Source: Bifidobacterium oedipodis
GTDB lineage: Bacteria; Actinomycetota; Actinomycetes; Actinomycetales; Bifidobacteriaceae
Length of the DNA stretch: 64,000 nucleotides
Direction of reading: 5' to 3'
Assembly (NCBI RefSeq): GCF_012932425.1
Contig: NZ_JAAIII010000008.1
Location: 62,001 to 126,000 of the forward strand
Shown here in pieces: positions 1 to 8,455 of the stretch. How positions within the stretch are numbered: the first letter of the stretch is position 1; each line of letters begins with the position of its first letter. Under the pieces are notes generated by a model. The model was not told the DNA's origin, made no database searches, and worked only from the letters and a program-made list of their open reading frames with translations. A program made the translations under genes and the position numbers.

Positions 1-1019
1 ACGGAGTAGCCGCCACCAAGGTCGATTTCGGGCAGGGTGTAGGCGTCGGTCGCCCAGAAGGTTTTGCGCAGCAGCATCATGCGACGGGCGGCCTGGATGA
101 AGGCGTCCGCGTCGTGGATGTTGGAGCCGATATGCGAATGTGCACCGACGAGTTCCAGATCGCTTTGGCGGGCGAGGATGTCTTTGAGCACAGCGATGGC
201 CGGGCCATCAGCCACGGCTTCCATGGCTGATGCCAAGGCACGGTCCGCGTCCGATACGTCCTCACGGCTGAGGTCGTAGGGGTATTTGACGTCGTAGCGC
301 AGTGTGCGCGCGGCACCAGTGTTAGCGTCGGTGCTGGCGTCAGCGGCAGACAGCTTATCGTCACTGGCCTCAGCGATGCGCGCGTTGGCCGCAGCCGGAG
401 TCACGCCGCCCAAATCAGCCAGCATGTCGAGTGCACTGGCATCGGCACCTGCGGCCAGCAGCGGTACGCCGAACTTCTGATCCTCATGAGCGGTGGAAAT
501 GTATTCGTGGCCACCGGCATGCACACCGACGGTGACGCGCAGCATCACACGGGCGCGCTTGCCAAGACGATGTGCGATGGCAGCGATGCGGGCGGGCTCA
601 TCCGGCTCGTCGACCACGATTTTGGCGAAACCCTGCTCAATAGCGAGCGCAATCTCCTCATCAGATTTGTTGTTGCCGTGCAGCACCAGGCGACGGCCGG
701 GCACACCGGCAGCCAGTGCGATGCGCATCTCCCCCATCGTGCAGGTGTCCACGTAGGTGCCTGCTTCGGTGACAAGTCGCGCGATTTCCTTAGAAAGGAA
801 TGCCTTGCCGGCGAAGCTCACATGTGTGGTGGCGTTGCGGAACGCTTCAGCGGCTGCGGTCACGAAGCGGCGGGCGCGCATAACCACCTCGTCGGTGTCG
901 ATGAGGTAGAGCGGCGAGCCGAACTCGTCCAGCAGTGAGGCGGCGGTACGGCCGTGGAATTCGATTGCTCCTTCGGCGTTGATTGTGCTGGCTTCAGGCC
1001 AGATAGGGGTAATTGCCAT
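1..1019 (-). CDS. lysA: Diaminopimelate decarboxylase, 3' end outside the window
   Basis: PLP-dependent decarboxylase that converts meso-diaminopimelate to L-lysine, the last step of lysine synthesis, in the cytoplasm. Translating the minus strand from the ATG at 1019 gives an uninterrupted frame to the window edge. It shows family landmarks in order: FAGKAF (the PLP lysine) near residue 71, HGNNK near 113, HSHIGS near 290, and DLGGG near the edge. The last part, including the C-terminal catalytic Cys region, lies outside. The start ATG overlaps the argS stop by one base (TGATG), which implies translational coupling. The argS-lysA order is common in actinobacteria and is often followed by hom. 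Confidence 0.95.
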   Translation of the reverse strand, partial: MAITPIWPEASTINAEGAIEFHGRTAASLLDEFGSPLYLIDTDEVVMRARRFVTAAAEAFRNATTHVSFAGKAFLSKEIARLVTEAGTYVDTCTMGEMRIALAAGVPGRRLVLHGNNKSDEEIALAIEQGFAKIVVDEPDEPARIAAIAHRLGKRARVMLRVTVGVHAGGHEYISTAHEDQKFGVPLLAAGADASALDMLADLGGVTPAAANARIAEASDDKLSAADASTDANTGAARTLRYDVKYPYDLSREDVSDADRALASAMEAVADGPAIAVLKDILARQSDLELVGAHSHIGSNIHDADAFIQAARRMMLLRKTFWATDAYTLPEIDLGGGYS

Positions 1020-2974
1020 CACATCTTCTCCGGGGCGGTGACGCCGAGCAGGTCGAGGCCGTTGGCGATAACCTGCTGCACTGCGTTATTAAGCTTCAGT
1101 CGGGCGGCGGCGCGTTCGACGGACGGGTTCTTGGCGATGTCAAGCGCGGCGGTAGCCTCTTCGGAGCCGCGGGTTTCGGGCTCGGTCAGTGCCATGGGCA
1201 CCACGCGCTCCACGTTGTACCACTTGTGGTAGGCGGCGGCCAGATCCTCCAAGTAGCGGGCCACGCGGTGGGGTTGACGATCGTCGGCTGCGGTGGCGAG
1301 CACGCTCGGGAACTGGGCGAGTGCGGCGAGCACTTCGCCGTCGGCTTCGGTGTCGAGCAGGGACATGTCGGCCTTGGCGGCAAAGTCGGACAGGACCTCG
1401 TTCAGCGGGGTGCCATTCGCAGCGTCGGCGTCGGCGTCAGTGTCGGCCAGCGTGAGGCCGTTGCGCTCGGCCCACCATGCACCGGCGTTACGATCCACGT
1501 TCTTGGAGCGGGCGTGCGCGTACTGCACGTAATACACCGGATTGTCGTTGGTGTGCGAGGCGAGCAGGGCCAAATCAATGTCGAAATTCTGGTTGTAGTC
1601 GGAGCGAGCCAGCGAATAGCGGGCGGCGTCCACGCCGACCACGGACACCAGATCGTCGATGGTGACGACATTGCCGGCACGCTTCGACATGCGCACGGCC
1701 TGACCGTCCTTCATCACGTTGACGAGCTGGCCGATGAGGATCTGCATGTTTTCGCCGGGCTTGTCGCCGAAGGCAGCGCACATGGCCATCATGCGGCCGA
1801 TGTAGCCGTGGTGGTCGGCACCGAGCATGTAAATCGCCACGTCAGCCGGGTTCTCGGCACGGTGGCGCTTGTCCCAGTAATAGGCGATATCGGCGGCAAA
1901 GTAGGCGAATTCGCCGTTGGACTTGATGATCACACGATCCTTGTCATCGCCATGTTCGGTGGAGCGGAACCAAGTGGCACCGTCCTTTTCAAAGATGTCG
2001 CCGCGCGCACGCAGCTCCTTGATGGCGGCGTCGACCTTGCCGTCGGCGTACAGGCTGTTCTCGTGGAACCACACGTCAAAGTTCACGCGGAAATCCTTCA
2101 TGGACTTGCGGATTTCGTCGAACATCATCGGCACTGCGCGCTTACGGAATTCCTCGCGTACTGCGGTGTCTTCCTCGCCGCGCGGCAGGCCCTTCTCGTC
2201 GAGGCCACCATCGCGGTGGTCGAGAGCGGTCAGATCCACGCCGTCGGCTTCGGCCTCGGCCTGAACGCGAGCGGCGATTTCGTTGATGTACGCGCCCTTG
2301 TAACCGTCGCCAGGGGTTTCGGTGTTGTAGCCCTTGTCACCGAGATCGTTGGCTGCGGCCCATGCGGCAACCAGCGACTTGGCGAAGCGGTTGATCTGCT
2401 CGCCGTGATCATTGAAATAGTATTCGCGCACCACGTTCGCGCCGTTGGCTTCAAGCACACGGGCCATGGCATCGCCGACAGCGGCCCAACGGGTACCACC
2501 AATATGAATCGGACCGGTGGGGTTGGCGGAGACGAATTCGAGGTTCAAAGTTTTGCCGGCGAGGTGAGTGTTACGACCATAGGCGTTGACCTTATTCAGG
2601 TGCGTATCATCATCGGTTGCGCCGGTTACGGGAGCGGCGGCAAGGATGGTGTCCACCACGGCGGCGGCCGAAGCGGAGTCAAGTGTGATGTTGATAAAGC
2701 CGGGGCCAGCCACTTCGACCTTGGCGATGCCATCGGCCTCGGCCAGTGCGGCGGCGAAGGGTTCGGCCAGATCGCGCGGCTTCATGCCGGCCTTCTTGGC
2801 CAGCTGCATGGCGATATTGGAGGCCCAGTCACCGTGCGCGCGATCCTTCGGGCGCATAACGGTGAGCTTGTCAACCGGCGGAATCAGATCGTCAGTTAAT
2901 TCGCCGGCTTTGCCGTCGGCGACAAGCTGGTGGGCAATCGTGGAAATCAGTTCACTTAAGGCTTCAGGACTCAT
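1019..2974 (-). CDS. argS: Arginyl-tRNA synthetase
   Basis: Class I aminoacyl-tRNA synthetase that charges tRNA-Arg. The N-terminal Add1-like region is followed by the HIGH-type signature (NPTGPIHIGG, near residue 157), the catalytic Rossmann core and a KMSKS-type VRMSKRAGN, then an alpha-helical anticodon-binding domain. I chose the ATG at 2974 (MSPEALSELI). An in-frame GTG at 3022 would add 16 residues, but neither start has a strong ribosome site. The stop overlaps the start of lysA. Length (651 aa) is slightly above the usual 550-620 aa, as in bifidobacteria. Confidence 0.96.
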   Translation of the reverse strand: MSPEALSELISTIAHQLVADGKAGELTDDLIPPVDKLTVMRPKDRAHGDWASNIAMQLAKKAGMKPRDLAEPFAAALAEADGIAKVEVAGPGFINITLDSASAAAVVDTILAAAPVTGATDDDTHLNKVNAYGRNTHLAGKTLNLEFVSANPTGPIHIGGTRWAAVGDAMARVLEANGANVVREYYFNDHGEQINRFAKSLVAAWAAANDLGDKGYNTETPGDGYKGAYINEIAARVQAEAEADGVDLTALDHRDGGLDEKGLPRGEEDTAVREEFRKRAVPMMFDEIRKSMKDFRVNFDVWFHENSLYADGKVDAAIKELRARGDIFEKDGATWFRSTEHGDDKDRVIIKSNGEFAYFAADIAYYWDKRHRAENPADVAIYMLGADHHGYIGRMMAMCAAFGDKPGENMQILIGQLVNVMKDGQAVRMSKRAGNVVTIDDLVSVVGVDAARYSLARSDYNQNFDIDLALLASHTNDNPVYYVQYAHARSKNVDRNAGAWWAERNGLTLADTDADADAANGTPLNEVLSDFAAKADMSLLDTEADGEVLAALAQFPSVLATAADDRQPHRVARYLEDLAAAYHKWYNVERVVPMALTEPETRGSEEATAALDIAKNPSVERAAARLKLNNAVQQVIANGLDLLGVTAPEKM

Positions 2975-3084
2975 TCTTACAAGAATACCGTTCGCGCTGA
3001 CACTACCGAGCTCCGCGCTCACCGATCTAGTGCGTCGAAGCGGCGAGACAGCGGCATTATTCTGAGCGCAACTGCATACTCACC

Positions 3085-3152
3085 GTCATTCTGAGCGAAG
3101 AGCAGCAGAGTCGAAGAATCTCAACCCCATCCCCATATACAGATTCTTCGAC
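3085..3152. repeat. Dispersed palindromic extragenic repeat, copy 1
   Basis: The element begins CGTCATTCTGAGCGAAG. It has a 13-bp inverted pair, AGTCGAAGAATCT at 3109-3121 and AGATTCTTCGACT at 3140-3152. The left half is nearly the same as the reverse complement of the element at 9781-9875 over about 40 bases. It ends right at the stop codon of the antitoxin gene. A short extra fragment (attctgagcg) lies at about 3058. Confidence 0.7.
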
Positions 3153-3398
3153 TTAGGCTGCGGCAAGTTCCCGGACAATGGCATGACGCACAACATCGTC
3201 ACGCTTTACCCCAAGTTGCTTGGCCCTCGCGTCAAGCAACATCAGCATATCTGCAGAAACTCCGACAGAAATGGAATCGGAATATACCCTGTCCACCGGG
3301 AAAATGGGGCCATGCATCACGGGGCCTTTGTCCCCGCCATACTCGCCACGCTCCGCAGCTTCACCCCACTGTTCAAACTGTTCATCGCTAATAGACAT
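3153..3398 (-). CDS. Ribbon-helix-helix-type antitoxin (BrnA-like)
   Basis: Small 81-aa protein. The first 40 residues are an acidic, Gly-containing segment. The C-terminal half (VGVSADMLMLLDARAKQLGVKRDDVVRHAIVREL) has the beta-strand-helix-helix pattern of CopG/RHH DNA-binding antitoxins. It starts 12 nt after the stop of the upstream 86-aa gene, so the two form an operon in toxin-first order. It probably neutralises that partner and represses the operon. Function is inferred from pattern and context. Confidence 0.65.
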   Translation of the reverse strand: MSISDEQFEQWGEAAERGEYGGDKGPVMHGPIFPVDRVYSDSISVGVSADMLMLLDARAKQLGVKRDDVVRHAIVRELAAA

Positions 3399-3410
3399 AA
3401 TGCACCTCCA

Positions 3411-3671
3411 TCATTCAGTCACTTCGCGCAAGAACTTGGTAGTCGCTGGCATCGCATGAAAGATAATCCAATGATTGTCGTCCCACACAGCACACATCTC
3501 CAGTAGTCTGTCAGTACCATCATAACCAACAGCAAGATACCGAAGTGGGTCAGTACCAGGACGATACGACCAGCTAACACGGTTTCGCCATGCAGCCAAA
3601 ACATCAGCTTCCGACACTTCAGGATGTCGCCTCATAACACGGCTATGGACTACAACATCATCCAAACCCAT
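3411..3671 (-). CDS. Putative toxin, BrnT/RelE-like fold
   Basis: 86-aa protein with the pattern HPEVSEADVLAAW near the N terminus, then a beta-rich stretch (RYLAVGYDGTDRLLEMCAVW, WIIFHAMPATTKFLRE). This resembles the layout of BrnT-type ribonuclease toxins (helix, then strands ending in a basic helix), though sequence identity to BrnT itself is weak. It sits directly before an RHH antitoxin gene, as brnT does before brnA. The target would be mRNA if the assignment holds. A plain 'uncharacterised actinobacterial protein' label is the safe alternative. Confidence 0.55.
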   Translation of the reverse strand: MGLDDVVVHSRVMRRHPEVSEADVLAAWRNRVSWSYRPGTDPLRYLAVGYDGTDRLLEMCAVWDDNHWIIFHAMPATTKFLREVTE

Positions 3672-3898
3672 ACCGTCACCCCCCCATATGCTCGCTTTAT
3701 TCCGGTCTCGCTGCCTGCTGCCGTTGAAACTAGACTAGCGCACACTCATGGTTCCAATACGCTCAGAGCATGACTTTAATAGGCAATCAGCGTCGTCCAT
3801 CACATTGGCTGCATTGGCGCCCGCATACTTACGCAGTTTGCAACGCAGGATGCTGTTCGGCACATGAGTTCTTCGATATGTTTTGTCGGTTTTTATGA

Positions 3899-5221
3899 TC
3901 ACCTTTCCAATGCGTCGAAGCGCTTGGACAGCGGCACGATCAGCACGCCGAGCACGGCTAGGCCTGCGGCGGATGCGAGCAGCACTGCGGCTACGGAGAA
4001 TCGGTCGTAGGCCCAGCCATACAGCAGCTGGCCGAGCGGCTGCGCGCACATGCTTAACGCGGCGACCATCGACATCACCTTGCCGGTCATAGCTTCGGGC
4101 GTGCTCAGCTGGATGGTGGGTATGGCGATGAGATTGGCGAAGCTGCTGGCCACAATCGTGCCGCAGGTGAACGCCACTAGAATCACCAGTTTGCACCATG
4201 GCTCCCAAGATTTCACGCCGCTCCATGAGTCGAAAACGCCGGACGGCAGCAGAAATACCAGTCCCTGCGGCACCATCATCAGCACGAATGCCCACATAGT
4301 CAACGGAAACCGCCGCATCGTGAGCTTGGCGGAAAACAGACCTGCGGCAAATGCGCCAATTACGCCGAAGACGCCGACCAGGCCATCCGCGACTCCGTAC
4401 ACCGTGGCGTTGAAACCCAGTACAGTACGAATGGTGTAGGGAAAGCCCACACCGGAGAATCCAATGATGATAAAGTTCAGTGCTGCGGCAAACAACAGCA
4501 GTTGGAATACTTGCGGACGTTCGTGTGTCAGAAATCTGAGGCCGGCCTTGAGATCTTCAATAGGCGTGGGCAGATTGCCTTCAGCATCGGTCGCACGTTC
4601 GGGTGCATCCAAGCGAATAAAGCATTCAAGTACGGCGGCCAACGCAAAGCATGTAACGGTGATGCCCATCATCAGGTGGATGCCGCACATCGCATACAGT
4701 ACACCGCCGAGGAAGCTCGGCAGCAGCGAGCTCAACTGTTGCACCTGGTTGATAACGGCCATGCCTTTGCGCAGTGTTTCGGCGTCGCTGCGCCCAATCA
4801 GTTGCGGCAGTGCGGCCTGCACAGTCGGCGTTTCGAAGGCACCGAGCACAGCAAGCAGTACCTGCATCATCGCAATGGCTGCGATATTGAATCCCAAACC
4901 AACGAATACTAACGCGCAGATCAGCACCAATGTTCCGGAAGCCGCGTCAAGCGCCACCATGATGGTGCGCCGATTCATGCGATCGGCCAGCACGCCACCG
5001 AACGGGCTAAGCACAATTGTTGGCACGATGGATATCGCAAGAATTGTGGCGAATACGGTGGCCGAACCGGTTGCATCCAACACCCACATCGACATAGCGA
5101 AGCGCAGCATCATATTGCCGAACAGCGAAATACCTTGCCCCGCTACCAGCAGCACGAAATCACGCGAGCGCAATGGGTTGCGCTTTGTATCCCCTAACTT
5201 GCTTGGGATTATTTGGTTCAT
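3899..5221 (-). CDS. MFS transporter, MFS_3 (EntS/macrolide-efflux-like) family
   Basis: 440-aa membrane protein with about 12 hydrophobic segments. The MFS motif A region reads GGVLADRMNRRTIMVALD after the second segment (residues about 70-95). Such proteins are proton-driven drug or siderophore exporters, and the substrate cannot be read from the sequence. The start ATG at 5221 is preceded by a GAAAGG ribosome site. A TetR-family regulator lies just upstream on the same strand. Operator-like palindromes precede both genes, so this is probably an inducible efflux unit. Confidence 0.85.
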   Translation of the reverse strand: MNQIIPSKLGDTKRNPLRSRDFVLLVAGQGISLFGNMMLRFAMSMWVLDATGSATVFATILAISIVPTIVLSPFGGVLADRMNRRTIMVALDAASGTLVLICALVFVGLGFNIAAIAMMQVLLAVLGAFETPTVQAALPQLIGRSDAETLRKGMAVINQVQQLSSLLPSFLGGVLYAMCGIHLMMGITVTCFALAAVLECFIRLDAPERATDAEGNLPTPIEDLKAGLRFLTHERPQVFQLLLFAAALNFIIIGFSGVGFPYTIRTVLGFNATVYGVADGLVGVFGVIGAFAAGLFSAKLTMRRFPLTMWAFVLMMVPQGLVFLLPSGVFDSWSGVKSWEPWCKLVILVAFTCGTIVASSFANLIAIPTIQLSTPEAMTGKVMSMVAALSMCAQPLGQLLYGWAYDRFSVAAVLLASAAGLAVLGVLIVPLSKRFDALER

Positions 5222-5239
5222 AGCACGGCCTTTCTCTTT

Positions 5240-5258
5240 AATACCGACCGACAGTATG
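5240..5258. promoter_or_regulatory. Candidate TetR operator before the MFS gene
   Basis: AATACCGACCGACAGTATG matches the reverse complement of the palindrome at 6087-6105 at 16 of 19 positions. It lies 19 nt upstream of the MFS start codon. Confidence 0.6.
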
Positions 5259-5374
5259 TTTTCTTTCGTCTCAATAACAATCGAGACATAAGCTGTTTGT
5301 TACTTGCTTACTTACTGCTTACTGCTGATTATTGCCACTTGCACTTGCCATTGACGCACCGACTCCTGCGAGCG

Positions 5375-6029
5375 CTACTTATCCGACTCGCACGCGACAA
5401 TCGCACTATTCACCATCAGTTCCACGAGCTCGTCGTCGAACAACGGCACGCCAATCGCCTCCATCATTGTGGCCAGGCATTGCACACGATGGCGACACTC
5501 GGCCTTCGACGCAGGATAGAAATGCGGGAGCAGCCAGTAATTGAGCAGCAGCGCCAGCAACTGGGACGCTTCGCGCGGATACTGCGTAACAATCGAGCCA
5601 TCGGCCGCCCCCTCGTCGATGAGCTGCAGCCACATCTGCGGCAGCTGCTCACGCCAGAATCGCATATTCGCACTAAAGGTCATTGGATCATCCAGCGACG
5701 GCTCCACGGCGCGCGTCACCTTCGCATGGCCAGCGTCGGTTAAGGAATAACGCAGAATCACACGTATCTTATGCAGGGCGTCAAGCTGCTGATCATCCAT
5801 AACCGCACGTACTGCAGCGTAATGCGCGTCATTGTCGCGCTCGGTCAGCGCTTCGAGAATTGCCTCTTTCGAAGCGAAATGATGGTAGATCGCACCTTTG
5901 GAGAGATCGCCGAGTTCGTCGACGATGTTCTGGATGGACGTGCGCTCATACCCCCCGCTCGGCGAACAGGTTCTGTGCCGCGTCCAGAATGCGCCGGCGC
6001 GTCACTTCGGGATGCGCGTTGCGTGTCAT
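5375..6029 (-). pseudogene. TetR-family repressor, frameshifted
   Basis: From the ATG at 6029 the frame reads a normal TetR N terminus (MTRNAHPEVTRRRILDAAQN, then LFAERG) and stops at a TGA straight after a run of six G (six C at 5951-5956 on the plus strand). Removing one G restores YERTSIQNIVDELGDLSKGA, then IYHHFASKEAILEAL, which is the rest of the HTH. It continues in frame to the stop at 5375 through a ligand-binding domain (RFWREQLPQMWLQL, LLALLLNYWLLP). As written the product is about 28 residues. It is a true pseudogene, a phase-variable tract or a sequencing error. It would otherwise repress the adjacent exporter. Confidence 0.85.
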
Positions 6030-6086
6030 GCCAGACCGTCCTTCCAGATGTCAGATCCAATTTTATCTAAGACCAAATCAAGTATA

Positions 6087-6105
6087 CATACCGTCAGTCG
6101 GTATG
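6087..6105. promoter_or_regulatory. TetR-type palindromic operator
   Basis: CATACCGTCAGTCGGTATG has perfect 7-bp arms (CATACCG/CGGTATG) around TCAGT. It lies 58 nt upstream of the TetR gene start, as expected for autoregulation, and a near copy precedes the MFS gene. Confidence 0.7.
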
Positions 6106-6140
6106 GTCAAGGCACCTAACACCATTGTGTTCACGCCAAA

Positions 6141-6164
6141 GGCCACTACCCAAAGGTAGCGGCC
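6141..6164 (-). terminator. Hairpin after the two-TM/Nudix-like gene
   Basis: GGCCACTACC-caaa-GGTAGCGGCC forms a 10-bp stem with one mismatch. On the minus strand it is followed by TTTGG. It lies 33 nt past the stop of the gene ending at 6197. Confidence 0.5.
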
Positions 6165-6196
6165 CGTAACTCGACTATTCAGATCACCTTCGACAG

Positions 6197-6919
6197 TCAG
6201 CTGGCGTAATCCCTCACCAATGCAATAACATCGTGGTTGATTTGATTGATATGGGGATCGGCAAGCATATCGTCAAGACTCATCCACCGACATTCTTTGG
6301 CACCAACCTGAAACTGATCGGCTTGCCAAGATGCAGGAATGTGCTTCACTGTTGCCTTGTACAGACTGTATATGTAATAACGAATTTCTCCACCATGCTC
6401 AGTCGATGCCTTTTTGGATTCATCATTACGCACATATTCCAGATCTATATCCTCTTCCGGCACACCAAATTCACTAGACAAATACTGTCGTAGCTGTCGC
6501 GCATTTTCTGAAGCGGGCTCGATAGTTTTATGGTTGGGGAAAAAGACACAATTCCATCCCCTGTCAAGATAGACAAGAAAACGATTGGGAAACTCCTCAC
6601 CTGTGTTCTTTAATGCGATAATGGAGCTTCTACGCTCAGTTCGATCCATGGCTGTAATGTCCTCATAAAGCTGTTTAGCGTCATACCGTCTTGTAGCGGC
6701 ATATATCGTAGTTACGATACCAAAGATAAGAAAGAACAGACCCACTAACGTGAATAATGTCCTCGGCCAGAAGTCTAAGAAGGACGTTAATGCCGTGGGA
6801 ATGTAAAAAATACCTGCGACGATGTTGACAATGCCGTTGCTCACCGGCCCCAAGCCGATGAGCTCCTTATGCTCGAAAAGCTTTGCTTGCAATTCGGCTT
6901 CGTCAATTCTCAACACCAT
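6197..6919 (-). CDS. Two-TM protein with degenerate Nudix-like domain (Cap16-like)
   Basis: 240 aa. After a short cytoplasmic head come two hydrophobic segments (residues about 25-46 and 50-72), then a soluble domain. That domain reads RFLVYLDRGWNCVFFPNHKT, ENARQLRQYLSSEFGV and ECRWMSLDDMLADP, the strand/helix pattern of a Nudix fold. The Nudix box Glu residues are largely missing, so ligand sensing is more likely than hydrolysis. The layout matches Cap16, the 2TM-Nudix effector of CBASS anti-phage systems, whose domain is called SMODS-associated Nudix. No CD-NTase is visible nearby. The start at 6919 has an AGGA site. The family assignment is by pattern only. Confidence 0.55.
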   Translation of the reverse strand: MVLRIDEAELQAKLFEHKELIGLGPVSNGIVNIVAGIFYIPTALTSFLDFWPRTLFTLVGLFFLIFGIVTTIYAATRRYDAKQLYEDITAMDRTERRSSIIALKNTGEEFPNRFLVYLDRGWNCVFFPNHKTIEPASENARQLRQYLSSEFGVPEEDIDLEYVRNDESKKASTEHGGEIRYYIYSLYKATVKHIPASWQADQFQVGAKECRWMSLDDMLADPHINQINHDVIALVRDYAS

Positions 6920-6962
6920 AGTTTCCTATGGCACTCACGTGCTTGGGACTTTCGGCGAAAAG

Positions 6963-6995
6963 ATTAGGACGTCTCCGCAGTGGAGACGTCCTAAT
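6963..6995 (-). terminator. Intrinsic terminator after murA
   Basis: A perfect 14-bp stem (attaggacgtctcc / ggagacgtcctaat) with loop gcagt. On the minus strand it is followed by CTTTTC. It lies 26 nt after the murA stop. Confidence 0.85.
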
Positions 6996-7020
6996 GAGAC
7001 AGCCGGTCAATTCAGCTCAT

Positions 7021-8367
7021 TCAGTCGATTTGTGCGCCGAGGGCGGTGAGCTTGCCGCGGAAGTCGGCGTAGCCGCGGTCGATCAGGCTGATGCCGTGCA
7101 CGTTCGACGGGCCCTTGGCCGTCAGTGCGGCGATCAGGTGGCTGAATCCGCCGCGAAGGTCCGGCACGTCGATATCCTGGCCGGTCAGCGGTGTGGGGCC
7201 GAAGATCACTGCGGAATGCTTGTAGTTGCGCTGCTGGAAACGGCACGGCAATGAACCCAGGCATTCGCGGTACAGCTGCACGGTTGCGCCCATCTGCACC
7301 AATGGCTTGGTGAAGCCGAAACGGTTCTCGTACACGGTTTCATGCACGATGCTCAGGCCGTTGGCCTGGGTCAGGGCCACGACCAGCGGCTGCTGCCAGT
7401 CGGTCATGAAACCGGGGTGCACGTCCGTTTCGATGGCCACGGGCTTCAGATCGCCGCCCGGATGCCAGAAGCGAATGCCCCGGTCGGTGATGTCGAATTC
7501 GCCGCCGATTTTGCGGAACACGTTGAGGAACGTCATCATTTCGGGCTGGGTCGCGCCCTTGACGAAAATGTCGCCGTGCGTGGCCAGCGCTGCCGACGCC
7601 CAGGAGGCGGCTTCGATGCGGTCGGTAAGCGCGGTATGCGTGTAGCCCTTGAGCTCCTTGACACCTTCGATACGGAAGGTGCGATCCACATCCACGGAGA
7701 TGATCGCACCCATCTTCTGCAGCACGGCCACCAAATCCATGATTTCCGGCTCGGTCGCCGCACCGGACAGCTCGGTCTTGCCCTTGGCCAGCACCGCAGC
7801 GAGCAACGTCTGCTCGGTGGCACCCACGGAGGGGTACGGCAGATGGATCTTCGCACCGGTCAGGCCGTTGGGCGCGGTGATATGAATGCCGTCCTTATGT
7901 TCCTTATCCACCGTGGCGCCAAGCTTGCGCAGGGTTTCCAGGTGGAAGTCGATCGGACGGCCACCGATGTTGCAGCCGCCGAGCGCGGGGATGAACGCCT
8001 CACCCAAACGGTGCAGCAGCGGGCCGGAGAACAGGATCGGAATACGCGACGAGCCGGAAAGCGTATCCACGTCGGCCACATCGGCCAGCTGCACATGGGT
8101 GGCGTCGATGGCGACCACACCGTTGGCACCGTCAACCTCAACATCCACGCCGTGCAAGCGCAGCAGGTCGGAGACCACATGCACATCGCGAATTTCCGGC
8201 ACATTGCGCAGCACCGACTTGCCCGGCGCCAGCAATGCGGCCACCATGGCCTTGCTCACGAAATTCTTCGCGCCACGCACCTTGATCGTACCGTTCAGCG
8301 GCTTGCCGCCGACCACATGCAGCACGTCTTCGGAATCCTCAGCCACCACTACCTCTTCTAATGTCAT
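7021..8367 (-). CDS. murA: UDP-N-acetylglucosamine 1-carboxyvinyltransferase
   Basis: Transfers enolpyruvate from PEP to UDP-GlcNAc, the first committed step of peptidoglycan synthesis, in the cytoplasm. The N-terminal KVRGAKNFVSKAM holds the substrate Lys-Asn pair. GGCNIGGRPIDFHLE near residue 130 carries the catalytic Cys that fosfomycin attacks. Because Cys is present rather than Asp, the enzyme should be fosfomycin-sensitive. I start at the ATG at 8367 (MTLEEVVVAEDSEDVL). A longer in-frame extension to 8442 looks non-coding. Length (448 aa) is close to the 420-450 aa norm. It is monocistronic with its own terminator. Confidence 0.96.
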   Translation of the reverse strand: MTLEEVVVAEDSEDVLHVVGGKPLNGTIKVRGAKNFVSKAMVAALLAPGKSVLRNVPEIRDVHVVSDLLRLHGVDVEVDGANGVVAIDATHVQLADVADVDTLSGSSRIPILFSGPLLHRLGEAFIPALGGCNIGGRPIDFHLETLRKLGATVDKEHKDGIHITAPNGLTGAKIHLPYPSVGATEQTLLAAVLAKGKTELSGAATEPEIMDLVAVLQKMGAIISVDVDRTFRIEGVKELKGYTHTALTDRIEAASWASAALATHGDIFVKGATQPEMMTFLNVFRKIGGEFDITDRGIRFWHPGGDLKPVAIETDVHPGFMTDWQQPLVVALTQANGLSIVHETVYENRFGFTKPLVQMGATVQLYRECLGSLPCRFQQRNYKHSAVIFGPTPLTGQDIDVPDLRGGFSHLIAALTAKGPSNVHGISLIDRGYADFRGKLTALGAQID

Positions 8368-8455
8368 ACACTGATATTGTCTGCACACTAGTTTGCCATA
8401 AGCCATGTGCGTGAGCCGTGAAATGCTCCCGCAGCGCAACAACTTTCGCCGCTCA

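Noticed and set aside
1013..2899. A 628-codon open frame on the plus strand opposite argS
   Set aside because: It is antisense to a clear argS and lysA; its product is His/Gly/Val-rich with no domain, as expected from the complement of a GC-rich gene.
3735..4295. A minus-strand frame overlapping the MFS gene end
   Set aside because: It is in another frame of the transporter, with Arg/Ala-rich low-complexity product and no ribosome site.
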